Assembly: GCF_023283765.1 (NCBI RefSeq)
Contig: NZ_JAKILG010000020.1
Location: forward strand, 1 to 64,000
Reading direction: 5' to 3'
Length of the DNA stretch: 64,000 nt
From: Shewanella profunda
GTDB taxonomy: Bacteria; Pseudomonadota; Gammaproteobacteria; Enterobacterales; Shewanellaceae
A model generated the notes under the pieces. That model made no database searches. It saw only the letters and a program-made list of their open reading frames with translations, and was not told where the DNA came from. Position 1 is the first letter of the stretch; every line of letters starts with the position of its first letter. The position numbers and the translations under genes are program-made. Of this stretch, positions 45,135 through 54,133 are shown piece after piece.

Positions 45135-45527
45135 ATGCAAACTAAGACGATGATTTTGGGATTAGTGATAGGTGCAGCATTCAGCTTGTCTGTCTTCGCT
45201 GATGATGTGCCCAAACGCGGCTGTGCGGCAAAGTTAGAATCCATTAATCAGCAAATTGAGCAGGCTAAAGCTGCGGGTAATAGCCATAAAGTTGCTGGGC
45301 TCGAAAAGGCCCATAAAGAAGTGTTAGCTCACTGCAACGACGACAACTTATACGCTGAGCGATGGGCAAAAGTAGAGGCCTTGGAGAGTGAGTTAATCGA
45401 ACGTCAAAATGCACTGACTCAAGCCGTAAAAGAAGGTCAATTGATGGAGAAAGTCAGTAAAAAACAGGCGAAGGTTGCCGAAGTTGAGGCTGAGCTTGCC
45501 AAGGCTAGGGCCGAATTAGAGCGCTAA
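45135..45527 (+). CDS. DUF1090 (YqjC-like) periplasmic protein
   Basis: Protein of 130 aa from ATG 45135, with GAGGAGA just upstream; the longer frame from 44991 is not supported. A signal peptide (cut near SVFA-DD) is followed by GCAAKLESINQQIEQAKAAG, the DUF1090 hallmark, and a C-terminal coiled coil rich in Lys/Glu/Ala. Two conserved cysteines (GCAAKL and AHCNDD) probably form a disulfide. Function unknown; in E. coli yqjC sits with yqjDEK. It could be cotranscribed with scsBCD. Confidence 0.88.
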   Translation: MQTKTMILGLVIGAAFSLSVFADDVPKRGCAAKLESINQQIEQAKAAGNSHKVAGLEKAHKEVLAHCNDDNLYAERWAKVEALESELIERQNALTQAVKEGQLMEKVSKKQAKVAEVEAELAKARAELER

Positions 45528-45722
45528 GTCACCTATGGCAATGTAAGGGGATATTATTTATTTCCCTTTATGAAGAGTTAAATTGAAATGATAAAATCTT
45601 TTTAAAATAATATCTTGTAAAATATTCATTTGAGCAGTGATGGGCTTTTACTAGGGTAACGAACCGAACTCGGTGATTAGCTTTGTGGGAGTTGTGATGT
45701 TTAGCCAGTTAGGAGTGAAACT

Positions 45723-46991
45723 GTGGATCAAGAAATAAGGCTCGAAATTTCTAAGTGGTTAGCGGGCTTTGGGATTGATAGTCAACCCTCTGATGGTATA
45801 TCTACCATTATTATCATCTTTGCCTGTTTACTTTTGGCTGGGATAGCCTATTTCATTGTACGTCGCGTCGTTCTTCGAGCTGTCAATATGGTGATCCAAC
45901 GTTCTAAGGTGACTTGGGACGATGTCTTTATGCGCTATAAAGTGCTTGAAAAGCTGGCTATGTTAGTGCCAGCCATAGTGCTTAATTTGTTGATCCCTAT
46001 CGCCCTAACTGAGCATCCATTGCTAAGCGGTCTGGTTGACCGACTATTGAGTATTTGGCTGGTGGTACTGATTATCACTGCCATTTATGCTGCTCTAGAT
46101 GCGGCTGATGAAATCTCAGATGTGAATCTAGTGGGACGACGTCTACCAGTTAAAAGCTTTGTCCAATTAACTAAACTGTTTTTGTTCTTTGTTGGGGTCA
46201 TAGTCTCTATCTCTATCTTGGCGGATCAATCGCCAGTGTATTTCCTCAGTGGCTTAGGTGTGGCCACGGGTTTTGTGATGTTGGTGTTCCGCGATACTAT
46301 TTTGGGTTTTGTGGCAGGTATTCAGTTAGCGGCTAACCGTATGGTAAGTAAGGGTGACTGGATCCAAATGGACAAATACGGTGCCGACGGTGCGGTAGAG
46401 GAAGTCTCGCTTACCACAGTTAAAGTGCGTAATTGGGATAAAACCATCACCATGATCCCCGCATACGCCTTAGTGTCGGATGCGTTTCGCAACTGGCGCG
46501 GTATGTCCGAATCTGGTGGACGTAGGATTAAGCGTGCGGTGAATATCGATATCAACAGCATTAAGTTTTTGACCGAGGATGATCGAAATCGCCTGAGTAA
46601 AATCAACTGTTTGAAAGAATATTTTCCTGCAAAAATTAGTGAGATCCGCGAATCAAATGCCAAGGTTTCTGACCTCGATATGGTGGTAAATGGACGGCAT
46701 TTAACCAATGTTGGGACGTTCCGTGCTTATCTGCAGGAATATTTACAGCGCCACGATAAAGTCCATAAGGACATGACCTTGATGGTACGCCAGTTAGCAC
46801 CTACCACCGAGGGTCTACCTATTGAGATTTATATCTTTACTAATGATACCCGTTGGGCATTTTATGAAGCGATACAAGCGGATATTTTTGACCATATCTT
46901 TGCAGTATTACCAGAATTCGGCCTACAGGCATTTCAAGCACCTACAGGCAACGATATTCGCAGCTTAAAATCGGTGAAGGTTGAAGGCTAA
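45723..46991 (+). CDS. MscS-family mechanosensitive channel (YbdG-like)
   Basis: Inner-membrane channel of 422 aa starting at GTG 45723 (AGGAG nine bases upstream). Five N-terminal hydrophobic segments end in the pore-lining helix region GLGVATGFVMLVFRDTILGF. The cytoplasmic beta domain follows with NRMVSKGDWIQMDKYGADG and VRNWDKTITMIPAYALVSD. These features and the length match E. coli YbdG (415 aa), a miniconductance channel that helps cells survive osmotic downshock, rather than the 286-aa MscS. It is a single gene. Confidence 0.93.
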   Translation: MDQEIRLEISKWLAGFGIDSQPSDGISTIIIIFACLLLAGIAYFIVRRVVLRAVNMVIQRSKVTWDDVFMRYKVLEKLAMLVPAIVLNLLIPIALTEHPLLSGLVDRLLSIWLVVLIITAIYAALDAADEISDVNLVGRRLPVKSFVQLTKLFLFFVGVIVSISILADQSPVYFLSGLGVATGFVMLVFRDTILGFVAGIQLAANRMVSKGDWIQMDKYGADGAVEEVSLTTVKVRNWDKTITMIPAYALVSDAFRNWRGMSESGGRRIKRAVNIDINSIKFLTEDDRNRLSKINCLKEYFPAKISEIRESNAKVSDLDMVVNGRHLTNVGTFRAYLQEYLQRHDKVHKDMTLMVRQLAPTTEGLPIEIYIFTNDTRWAFYEAIQADIFDHIFAVLPEFGLQAFQAPTGNDIRSLKSVKVEG

Positions 46992-47222
46992 ATATTGAGG
47001 TGAAATTGTGCTGGCCGTTTCTCTTCAATCTGCCAGCCCGATATTTGAGTCGCAAGCGGCATACTTGTGTGTAGACCATCGTCTTGTAAACATAGCTTAG
47101 TGCTCACAGTCAAAAAATGAATAATATCATCAGCTTTTTGAGGGATTAAATTGGCTTAGACAGGATAGTCGACGCTAAATTCGCTATAGTAGAGTTTAAC
47201 TTGTTTGTTAGGGAGCGACATA

Positions 47223-47672
47223 ATGTTGAAAAAAGGATTATTGAACAACGCGATGGGACGAATATTTGCGGCCCTTTTACTCTTGGTGGCGTGTCATGTG
47301 AATGCGGTGCCAACTGAGGACATCACCAGAATGCTTAAAGGTCAAGAAGATGCGTGGAATCGCGGTGATCTTAACGCCTATATGCAAGGTTATTGGAAGA
47401 ACGAGCAATTACGTTTTGTCTCTAATGGAAAATTTAGCTATGGCTGGGAGGATACACTCGCAGCTTATAAGAAAAATTATCCTAATAAAGAAGCCCTTGG
47501 CGAGCTTAAGTTTACAATTAAAGAAATTAAGATGCTTAGCAACTATGCCGCTATGGTTGTCGGACGTTGGGATCTACGCCGTTCAAAGGATGCTCCCTCC
47601 GGCGTGTTTACCCTGTTGGTGGAAAAAATAGATGATCGCTGGGTGATTACTATGGATCACAGTTCAGACTAA
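47223..47672 (+). CDS. SnoaL-like/DUF4440-type periplasmic protein
   Basis: Protein of 149 aa with ATG 47223 chosen for GGGAG eight bases upstream. The N-terminal signal peptide ends near NAVP. The body begins ITRMLKGQEDAWNRGDLNAY and ends FTLLVEKIDDRWVITMDHSS, a typical NTF2-like (DUF4440/SnoaL) fold in which an aromatic-lined cone binds small ligands. Function unknown; members are often ligand-binding or catalytic accessory proteins. The stop overlaps the convergent NRDE gene by 4 bp. Confidence 0.85.
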   Translation: MLKKGLLNNAMGRIFAALLLLVACHVNAVPTEDITRMLKGQEDAWNRGDLNAYMQGYWKNEQLRFVSNGKFSYGWEDTLAAYKKNYPNKEALGELKFTIKEIKMLSNYAAMVVGRWDLRRSKDAPSGVFTLLVEKIDDRWVITMDHSSD

Positions 47673-48463
47673 GTACTGCTCGAACTGTCCGTATTCGTTG
47701 TGGCGGGTAAGGTGAAGTGAAAATCCTGCTGTCCGAGCTGCCGGCCTTTACCATCGTACCTTACCTCAGTAAAGTGCACTCCACCCTGTATATCCTCAAG
47801 CAAAATGCTGGTGGAACGCGTGCCATAATCGGGGTGACGAATATAAATTGCCGCTAAACGTCGTTCCCATTCGAGTCCTATCCCCGTGTTGGGTAACTCC
47901 TTATCCAGTGGCTGGGAATCATCTTTCATTAGCTGGAGCAGCGCAGGCACATCTATGCTTTGCGATTGATTGATCAATGCCTCTAACGCTTGTCGTCCCT
48001 TTGCCATTTTGGGCCAAATATCATTGAGTGACCCATTACTAATTGCATGAAATCCATCGGATAATTTTGTGGTTTGCCTATTTATGCTGTTAAAGCAATA
48101 CAGATTTACACCTTGTCCAAAAATCAAGTTGAAGGGCTGATAATTGTCGCTATGTTCGGCAAGCCAGTTAGGGCAAATCAGCGAACCCGAGCTGAGCGCC
48201 TTAGTGATAAGTTCGCCGCGGCTACGCATCGCTTCTGGACTTTTTTGCGGCACACGTAAATTGGTGACTCCCGCGACTTGTCCCTGTCTGTTGACGCCAA
48301 ACCAAGTACCGCCCGCCTGCATATCTTTGCCTGCAAGTATATTGTGCTCTGGTGGCCAATAGTGAGCTGGAGCCGTTGGCCTATGGTGAAACTCATCGCG
48401 ATTAGCGCAGATGATGAGGGGGTACTGTGGATGGGCATTTATAGCCACAAAAAGTATGCACAT
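47669..48463 (-). CDS. NRDE-family protein (TANGO2 family)
   Basis: Protein of 264 aa beginning MCILFVAINAHPQYPLIICA followed by NRDEFHHRPTAPAHYWP, the family-defining NRDE motif at residues 21-24. Internal features are LAGKDMQAGGTWFGVNRQGQVA and TSILLEDIQGGVHFTE. The N-terminal cysteine at position 2 suggests an Ntn-hydrolase-like fold, and TANGO2 homologues have been linked to haem trafficking, though bacterial roles are unsettled. No ribosome-binding site is visible; instead a 23-bp palindrome lies just upstream of the start. Confidence 0.9.
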   Translation of the reverse strand: MCILFVAINAHPQYPLIICANRDEFHHRPTAPAHYWPPEHNILAGKDMQAGGTWFGVNRQGQVAGVTNLRVPQKSPEAMRSRGELITKALSSGSLICPNWLAEHSDNYQPFNLIFGQGVNLYCFNSINRQTTKLSDGFHAISNGSLNDIWPKMAKGRQALEALINQSQSIDVPALLQLMKDDSQPLDKELPNTGIGLEWERRLAAIYIRHPDYGTRSTSILLEDIQGGVHFTEVRYDGKGRQLGQQDFHFTLPATTNTDSSSST

Positions 48464-48472
48464 AGTAGGCTA

Positions 48473-48495
48473 GTTAATCTAAATGTTAGATTAAC
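48473..48495. repeat. Perfect 23-bp palindrome upstream of the NRDE gene
   Basis: Ten-base arms GTTAATCTAA and TTAGATTAAC around ATG. It lies 10-32 bp upstream of the NRDE start and about 30 bp after the ZIP-like gene stop. It may be an operator, or a hairpin at the 3' end of the ZIP-like mRNA; no T-run follows. Confidence 0.6.
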
Positions 48496-48524
48496 TTAGC
48501 CTGTCTGTTCGCAAATGAACAGCT

Positions 48525-50138
48525 TTAGTGGTGGTGTGAGTCTTTGTCAGCCTTGGTATGTGAATGGGGTTGAGATTGGCTTACCGAGTGCTCATGTTGG
48601 TGTCCATGGCTGTGTTCACTATGGGAATGCCCATGTTTATGGGATTCTGCTCTACCCAGCATAAGACGACGTAAAAACTGACGAGGGCCTAAACGCAATA
48701 GGCTAGCGGCAAAAAGTGCCGATAGTATCAGCAGTGCCACTAGGTTGATCATTTCAGGTAAAGTTACTAGCGAAAACCATACAGGTAAACGCAGGGCAGC
48801 AAACAAAGCGATAGCAATAATAGAGAGCAATACGCCTCTTTGCGGCCAAGTCATTAGCTTAAGCTGAGCAATATTAAGCACTGGCGCAGCAATAAGTGGC
48901 AGAATGATCGCAAGCGGGTTCCAGCCACTGTAGGCAAGCGCTAAGGCTAATACGGCAGCGCCTAAGTTACAGAAACGCATGGGCAAAAAGACTAATAACA
49001 ACACCACGAGTTGTAATAGAGGATGGCTTAGCGGCACCGAAGGGTGACCTATAAGATTAACTAGCACTAGGCTCAGTAGGATCCATGGCGCGCTGCGATC
49101 GACTAAGTGCGCAAAACCAAAATGCAGGGCATGATTTGGTAATTCAGAGTGTGGATCGGTTATCTGAACCTTAGCATGGCTTAAATAGGCGCTTAGAATA
49201 AAGGTCACAGCTAATTGAAATAAGGCGAACCAAGGCCCGAGCAGTAGGGTCGTGATCACTAACGCTTCTGGCCCTGCTAAGCGTTGAAACCAGCGGCGAC
49301 CTAAGCTGTTATCCTGAGGTGTTAGACCAAATTTAAATCGAAGTGCCGCTGCTGCATAACTAAGCAGAAGTATGGGAGCGAGTGTTAGCAACCAAGGTAT
49401 TAGCTGCTCAGTACTGTGATCATGGTGGGCATGCTCATGACCACCAGTATCGATCAACAGCAATGCCATTAGCAGGGCTATACCTAATAAGCTGCCAATC
49501 CCAGCTTGGTATTCATATTTGCCTTGTGTATCTGTTTCATGCTGACCATGGGGTTGATGTAGTACAACATGTAAAATTGAGCCTGTTACAAATGCTTGTA
49601 AATAAACTGTTTTATCTATGCTTGTATGTGATAGAAGCTGTTCGCTGCCAAAATAGCCTATGCCAGTGAATAGCATAATGGCCGCAAATATAATGAGCGT
49701 CCAACGGATACCAAGATGGGGTTTAAGTATCCACCAAACGGCAAAACCCACGGGGAGCCGATGGAGTATAACCCCCAGCGCTAACAAAATGGAGTTACCC
49801 TCTTGCTGTGCTAATACCATGGCACTACCATCAGTCATGGTATGCAGCAATAAGCCACTAATGCCGAGAAAAAGGGCGAAATTATGAGTGATTTCAGAGT
49901 AACGATGGAACAATCGCTCACTCGCCGTAGGCCCCCAAAGTCCGAGGATAACAAAGACGATCGCGAGCATGCCGCCATGTTCGAGTAATTCTGGCAAGAT
50001 ATGGATTAGCACTAACCCGCCCAAAGAGACGAATATAAAGCCGTCGAGCCCCTTCTGTAGACCGCTGCCCGATGAAAAGTAGCGATAAAACAGTGGCCCG
50101 ATTAAGAGTGCAAGACAACTAGCGAGAAGATAGAGCAT
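48525..50138 (-). CDS. ZIP-like/multi-pass metal transporter with histidine-rich tail
   Basis: Membrane protein of 537 aa, starting at ATG 50138 (MLYLLASCLALLIGPLFYRY); a longer frame to 50279 reads polar, non-homologous sequence. The N-terminal third resembles ZIP transporters (LVLIHILPELLEHGG, and HTMTDGSAMVLAQQ followed by ILHRLPVGFAVWW with family-type HxxP/E metal motifs). The rest has further transmembrane segments and an internal histidine cluster (GGHEHAHHDHSTEQ). The C-terminus is rich in His/Ser (KHGHSHSEHSHGHQHEH), typical of zinc or nickel binding. It is likely a divalent metal transporter; direction and metal are unknown. Confidence 0.75.
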   Translation of the reverse strand: MLYLLASCLALLIGPLFYRYFSSGSGLQKGLDGFIFVSLGGLVLIHILPELLEHGGMLAIVFVILGLWGPTASERLFHRYSEITHNFALFLGISGLLLHTMTDGSAMVLAQQEGNSILLALGVILHRLPVGFAVWWILKPHLGIRWTLIIFAAIMLFTGIGYFGSEQLLSHTSIDKTVYLQAFVTGSILHVVLHQPHGQHETDTQGKYEYQAGIGSLLGIALLMALLLIDTGGHEHAHHDHSTEQLIPWLLTLAPILLLSYAAAALRFKFGLTPQDNSLGRRWFQRLAGPEALVITTLLLGPWFALFQLAVTFILSAYLSHAKVQITDPHSELPNHALHFGFAHLVDRSAPWILLSLVLVNLIGHPSVPLSHPLLQLVVLLLVFLPMRFCNLGAAVLALALAYSGWNPLAIILPLIAAPVLNIAQLKLMTWPQRGVLLSIIAIALFAALRLPVWFSLVTLPEMINLVALLILSALFAASLLRLGPRQFLRRLMLGRAESHKHGHSHSEHSHGHQHEHSVSQSQPHSHTKADKDSHHH

Positions 50139-50403
50139 GGGTTCCACAAATTTTATTGAAAAAACGCCGTAGTATACCAGCTGTAATGTAAATGAGCAGT
50201 GACTTGTTGGCAATTTACCAAACTGACGTTCCAATGATATTTGCGTCAATGTCGTGGAGATTTTACTCGGCTTACCCATCTATAAATGTGCAGGACTCAG
50301 CGAGCGTTTTACTATGCGGTTAAGCGCAGCGCCTGGGAGACTCTACTTCTTGTGTTGCATCAACTCAGAAGGCGGGTATTCGGTCATTGATGTGTGTTTA
50401 ATT

Positions 50404-50451
50404 GAAGTACCTAGGCGCGCTGAAACGCGTATCTTGAGATTGTTGGGTATA
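50404..50451. repeat. Dispersed intergenic repeat, degenerate copy
   Basis: The segment ending GCTGAAACGC, GTATCTTGAGATTGTTGGG and TATA matches the copy at 54757-54814 (GCTGAATCCTG, CATCTTGAGGTTGTTTGGG, TATA). Its left arm is degenerate. Both copies lie in intergenic regions. The rest of the 50,139-50,530 gap shows no gene. Confidence 0.55.
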
Positions 50452-50530
50452 GGGCGTAAATTTTCATACCCGTGTCGAGAAAAGGTTATACAATATGGGC
50501 TTATGTTGGTTTGGGCATTGATAAAGTTAA

Positions 50531-51124
50531 ATGGATATATTTTCTGCTGCGGTAATGTTATTTCTGATTATGGACCCTCTCGGGAATTTGCCGATTTTCG
50601 CCTCGATTCTACGTCATATCGAGCCTAAAAAACGTCGTAAGGTATTGATCCGCGAATTACTCTTCGCATTGGTTATCATGCTCGCCTTCCTCTATGCTGG
50701 TGAGGCCATTTTAAGCTTCCTCAATTTACGATCCGAGTCTGTGAGTATCGCTGGCGGGATTATTCTGTTCCTCATCGCAATTAAAATGATTTTCCCTCAA
50801 CCCGGCGGTGTCGTGGGTTTAGCGGCAGGTGAAGAACCTTTTATTGTGCCTATGGCGATCCCCTTGATGGCTGGTCCATCGATCTTGGCAGCCCTTATTT
50901 TACTCGCCCATACGGATAGTTCACGTATGGGAGATTGGACGATTGCCTTAGTGTCTGCCTGGGCTGCAAGTGCGGTTATCTTAATGTTTTATAAGCTCTT
51001 CACCCGTATGTTAGGTGAAAAGGGTTTAACTGCAGTCGAGCGTCTTATGGGCATGGTGCTGGTGATGATATCGGTACAAATGTTCCTCGATGGTGTTTCA
51101 AACTATATGAAAACCGCTGGATAA
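50531..51124 (+). CDS. MarC/UPF0056-family integral membrane protein (YhgN-like)
   Basis: Membrane protein of 197 aa with six predicted helices, matching the YhgN/MarC family length. The N-terminus DIFSAAVMLFLIMDPLGNLP, ILRHIEPKKRRKVLIRE, and GEEPFIVPMAIPLMAGPS are family signatures. MarC was once tied to multiple antibiotic resistance, but that role has been withdrawn, so function remains unknown. It is a single gene followed by a strong terminator and preceded by a dispersed repeat. Confidence 0.93.
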   Translation: MDIFSAAVMLFLIMDPLGNLPIFASILRHIEPKKRRKVLIRELLFALVIMLAFLYAGEAILSFLNLRSESVSIAGGIILFLIAIKMIFPQPGGVVGLAAGEEPFIVPMAIPLMAGPSILAALILLAHTDSSRMGDWTIALVSAWAASAVILMFYKLFTRMLGEKGLTAVERLMGMVLVMISVQMFLDGVSNYMKTAG

Positions 51125-51152
51125 ATTATATTCAAGTCGTCCGAAATGACAT

Positions 51153-51188
51153 AAAGCCGTATTAGCTCAAAGTTAATACGGCTTTTTT
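51153..51188 (+). terminator. Rho-independent terminator after the MarC-family gene
   Basis: AGCCGTATTA pairs with TAATACGGCT around a short loop, followed by six T residues. Confidence 0.9.
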
Positions 51189-51457
51189 ATGGTCTAGATA
51201 GCAGTCTGAGTGTCGTGGGCACAAAGGCTTGCTGAATAAATGCTGACAAAAGTGTAAATCTTACCAGCGAACAAATGTATCAAATTGTTACTGACATGCA
51301 GTGCTGATAATGTCGAAAACTCTGTCTCTATATCTTGAGATGGATAAACCCTGAGTAGATTGCCCATAAAAGTATATTTGTCTTAATTCAAAGAGACACT
51401 AGCCTTAATAAATAGAATGGCGTAAACGGCGTTAGCTGTTACAGAAGGATGTTAAAA
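51189..51457. other. Promoter region of the M6 protease gene
   Basis: About 270 bp without an open frame of note. AAGGA at 51445-51449 is the ribosome-binding site of the next gene. No operator recognised. Confidence 0.4.
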
Positions 51458-54046
51458 ATGCGAAGTACAAAAGGCGTTACGGCGTTTGGACTGATGTTGG
51501 CATTGATTAGCGGCGCGAGTATTGCGGCGCCAAATCACACGCCTGCGGATGCTGGCGTGATTAATAAAGATCGAATTTTATATTGGCTGATTGAGCGCGG
51601 TGAGGTTTCTGTAGACGCGAGTGATAGTGTCAAACAGGCAGCGGTTGAGGCTTATATTCATCGTGCCACCCTAGCTCAACCTAAGGCGCCGCGTATTGAA
51701 GTTGAAGCCGAACATGCGCGCGCGCAAAGAGCTAAATCATCCCAAGTGATGCGTTCCCCTGCGCAGCGTTTAGTCGCCGATGCCGATGTGACTAAAACCG
51801 TTAAAGTACTGGCAGTCCTGATTGATTTTCCAAACTTAAGATACAATAACAATGGCTTAACCTCTAGTAATACAGACATGTATTACCCGAGTTATCCTGT
51901 ATCTCACTATCAGGATTTACTCTTTTCTACCTCGGGATTTAAAGGCCCACAGGGGCAGACTTTAGATTCGGCCTATCAGTATTATCAAGCGGTTTCTGGT
52001 AAAAGTTTCTTCTTCACAGGCAATACAAAAGGTTGGTATACCGCGAGTCAAAATGCGGAATACTATGGTGCCAATGACTCTACTACGAGTGATGTTGAAG
52101 TTTCAGCTTTGGTTAAAGAGGCCGTTACTCAAGCAGCGGCATCTATGTCTGCTACTGAGTTGACCAGCTATGATATTGAAGATCCATATGATTTAAACAA
52201 TAACGACAACTATGATGAGTCTGATGGTATTATCGATCATGTGATGATTTTTCACTCTAGCATTGGTGAAGAAGTTGGGGGAGGCAAATTGGGAGCTAAT
52301 GCTATCTGGTCGCACCGCTATTTTGTCGACCAAGGTACTCGTGGTTACACTATTCCTGGCTCAACCAAAAAAGTGTTTGGTTATACTATTCAACCAATTG
52401 ATGCCGCAATTGGAGTTTGTACCCACGAGTTTGGTCATGACTTAGGTCTGCCCGATGAGTACGATACAAGCGATAATACCGATCAAGATGGCTCACCTGT
52501 GGGCCTATGGTCACTGATGTCTGGTGGCAGTTGGGCTGGAAGTATTGCTGGTGCCCAACCGAGTGGCTTTAGCCCCTATGCTCGTTCTTACCTGCAGGAA
52601 AAATACAAAGGTAAATGGTTGAATGAGCGTGAAATAAGCCTAGAGAGTATTCCTAAGTCGGGGATGGAGTTGACCCTGAATGAGGCGGTTAATCATCAAG
52701 CCGTGAATCAGATTTCTATTCCACTTCCTGCGGTATCTATTCCTTTTAAGGCTCCCTATCAAGGCAGTTACCAGTACTATTCTGGTCAAGGGAATATGCT
52801 GAATAACAGTATGAGTTTTAATGTCAATTTACCTACGGTAACAAGCGATAAACTCACTTTAACGATGAAAGCGAGTTGGAGCATTGAAACGAATTACGAC
52901 TATATGCAGGTAAAAGTAAATGGTACGGCAATTTCCGGTAATTATACAAAGTCGGTTAACGCGATGAATAGCGCTCGCCATATTATTACGGGGCAATCGG
53001 CAGATATTTCTCTGGCGGAGGGTAACGATGCTTGGGTAACTTTAGAGTATGATTTATCTGGATATTCTGGAAAATCTGTTGCGGTGGAGATCAATTATGT
53101 CACCGATGAGTATACCTCAAAGTCGGGGATCACTATCGATAACATCAGTGTTAAATACAATACTACTGAGCTATATACTGATAACGCCGAAGTCGCTGAT
53201 AAAGTGACATTCAACGGCTACAGTCGTATCCAAGATTCTCGTCCGGGCGCACCATCCCGTTATCTTATTCAACTACGCAGTCATAATGATGTGGATGCAG
53301 GTTTGAAAATGGAAGGCTTTGACCCTGGTGTATTGCTATGGTTAGAGGATTCAGGCTATTACGATAATAACGTGTCTGATCATCCTGGGCATAGTTTGAT
53401 TGGGGTAATTGATGCCGACCAAAATATGATCGGCACTCTTTCTACCGATAAGCAAATCCGCGATGCGGCCTTTAGCACTGTGAAACAAACCTTCTATGTA
53501 GGTGACAATAATCTCGATGCAGTGAGCCTGTTCGATGACAGTTTAGATTACAGTGCGCCGCTACAACCCCAGTCAGGTATGGTATTGCAGAAGTTAGGCT
53601 TAATGATGGAAGTCTTATCCCAAGCCAGCAATAACAGCACAGCTGTGATTCGGCTAGCAAATGCGAACTCTGATGCTATAGCGTCATTAACGGTCAGTTT
53701 TACTAAGACAGTGAATCAATTAGCCGTCAACTTTACCAGTAATGCTGATGGTGGTGTGGGAGCATTAACCTATGATTGGGATTTTGGAGATGGCACTACA
53801 AGCACTGCGGCGGCACCAACCCATACCTATACGGCGGCCGGGACTTACACTGTGACACTCACGGTAACAGACACACAAAATACTAAAGCCAGTAGCAGTT
53901 CAACTGTCACTGTGACAGCGCCAGTAACGCCTCCGGTTACTCCTCCAACTAGTGATAGTTCTGGTGGGGGCGGTGGTAGCTTAGGTTGGTTAAGCCTTGC
54001 TTTCCTCGGTTTACTCGCTTGGCGTCGTCAGCTAAATATCCGCTAA
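51458..54046 (+). CDS. Secreted M6-family metalloprotease (immune-inhibitor-A-like) with PKD domain and GlyGly-CTERM
   Basis: Exported protease of 862 aa. ATG 51458 has AAGGA eight bases upstream; the ATG at 51449 is too close. The signal peptide ends about residue 23 (SIAAP). The catalytic zinc motif is HEFGHDLGLPDEYD, with H323, E324 and H327, followed by SLMSGGSWAG, as in M6 immune inhibitor A proteases. A beta-sandwich region (about 450-560) and a PKD domain (about 745-815, TYDWDFGDGTTST and HTYTAAGTYTVTLTV) follow. The C-terminus SSGGGGGSLGWLSLAFLGLL then WRRQ is a GlyGly-CTERM signal, processed by rhombosortase after type II secretion. It is monocistronic. Confidence 0.93.
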   Translation: MRSTKGVTAFGLMLALISGASIAAPNHTPADAGVINKDRILYWLIERGEVSVDASDSVKQAAVEAYIHRATLAQPKAPRIEVEAEHARAQRAKSSQVMRSPAQRLVADADVTKTVKVLAVLIDFPNLRYNNNGLTSSNTDMYYPSYPVSHYQDLLFSTSGFKGPQGQTLDSAYQYYQAVSGKSFFFTGNTKGWYTASQNAEYYGANDSTTSDVEVSALVKEAVTQAAASMSATELTSYDIEDPYDLNNNDNYDESDGIIDHVMIFHSSIGEEVGGGKLGANAIWSHRYFVDQGTRGYTIPGSTKKVFGYTIQPIDAAIGVCTHEFGHDLGLPDEYDTSDNTDQDGSPVGLWSLMSGGSWAGSIAGAQPSGFSPYARSYLQEKYKGKWLNEREISLESIPKSGMELTLNEAVNHQAVNQISIPLPAVSIPFKAPYQGSYQYYSGQGNMLNNSMSFNVNLPTVTSDKLTLTMKASWSIETNYDYMQVKVNGTAISGNYTKSVNAMNSARHIITGQSADISLAEGNDAWVTLEYDLSGYSGKSVAVEINYVTDEYTSKSGITIDNISVKYNTTELYTDNAEVADKVTFNGYSRIQDSRPGAPSRYLIQLRSHNDVDAGLKMEGFDPGVLLWLEDSGYYDNNVSDHPGHSLIGVIDADQNMIGTLSTDKQIRDAAFSTVKQTFYVGDNNLDAVSLFDDSLDYSAPLQPQSGMVLQKLGLMMEVLSQASNNSTAVIRLANANSDAIASLTVSFTKTVNQLAVNFTSNADGGVGALTYDWDFGDGTTSTAAAPTHTYTAAGTYTVTLTVTDTQNTKASSSSTVTVTAPVTPPVTPPTSDSSGGGGGSLGWLSLAFLGLLAWRRQLNIR

Positions 54047-54067
54047 ATTAACTAGGCGATGCTAGAT

Positions 54068-54098
54068 CAAAAAATGCCTCTATTTAGAGGCATTTTAT
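54068..54098. terminator. Bidirectional terminator between the M6 protease gene and ubiC
   Basis: AAAATGCCTCTA/ (T)AGAGGCATTTT hairpin with A-run on one side and T-run on the other, serving both convergent genes. Confidence 0.9.
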
Positions 54099-54133
54099 CT
54101 GTATTTTGGCTAAGAATTAGCAAAATCTAGAGT

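Noticed and set aside
50254-50628. Open frame of 124 codons between the ZIP-like and MarC-family genes
   Set aside because: It covers the dispersed repeat and runs into the MarC gene in a different frame, with no homology seen.
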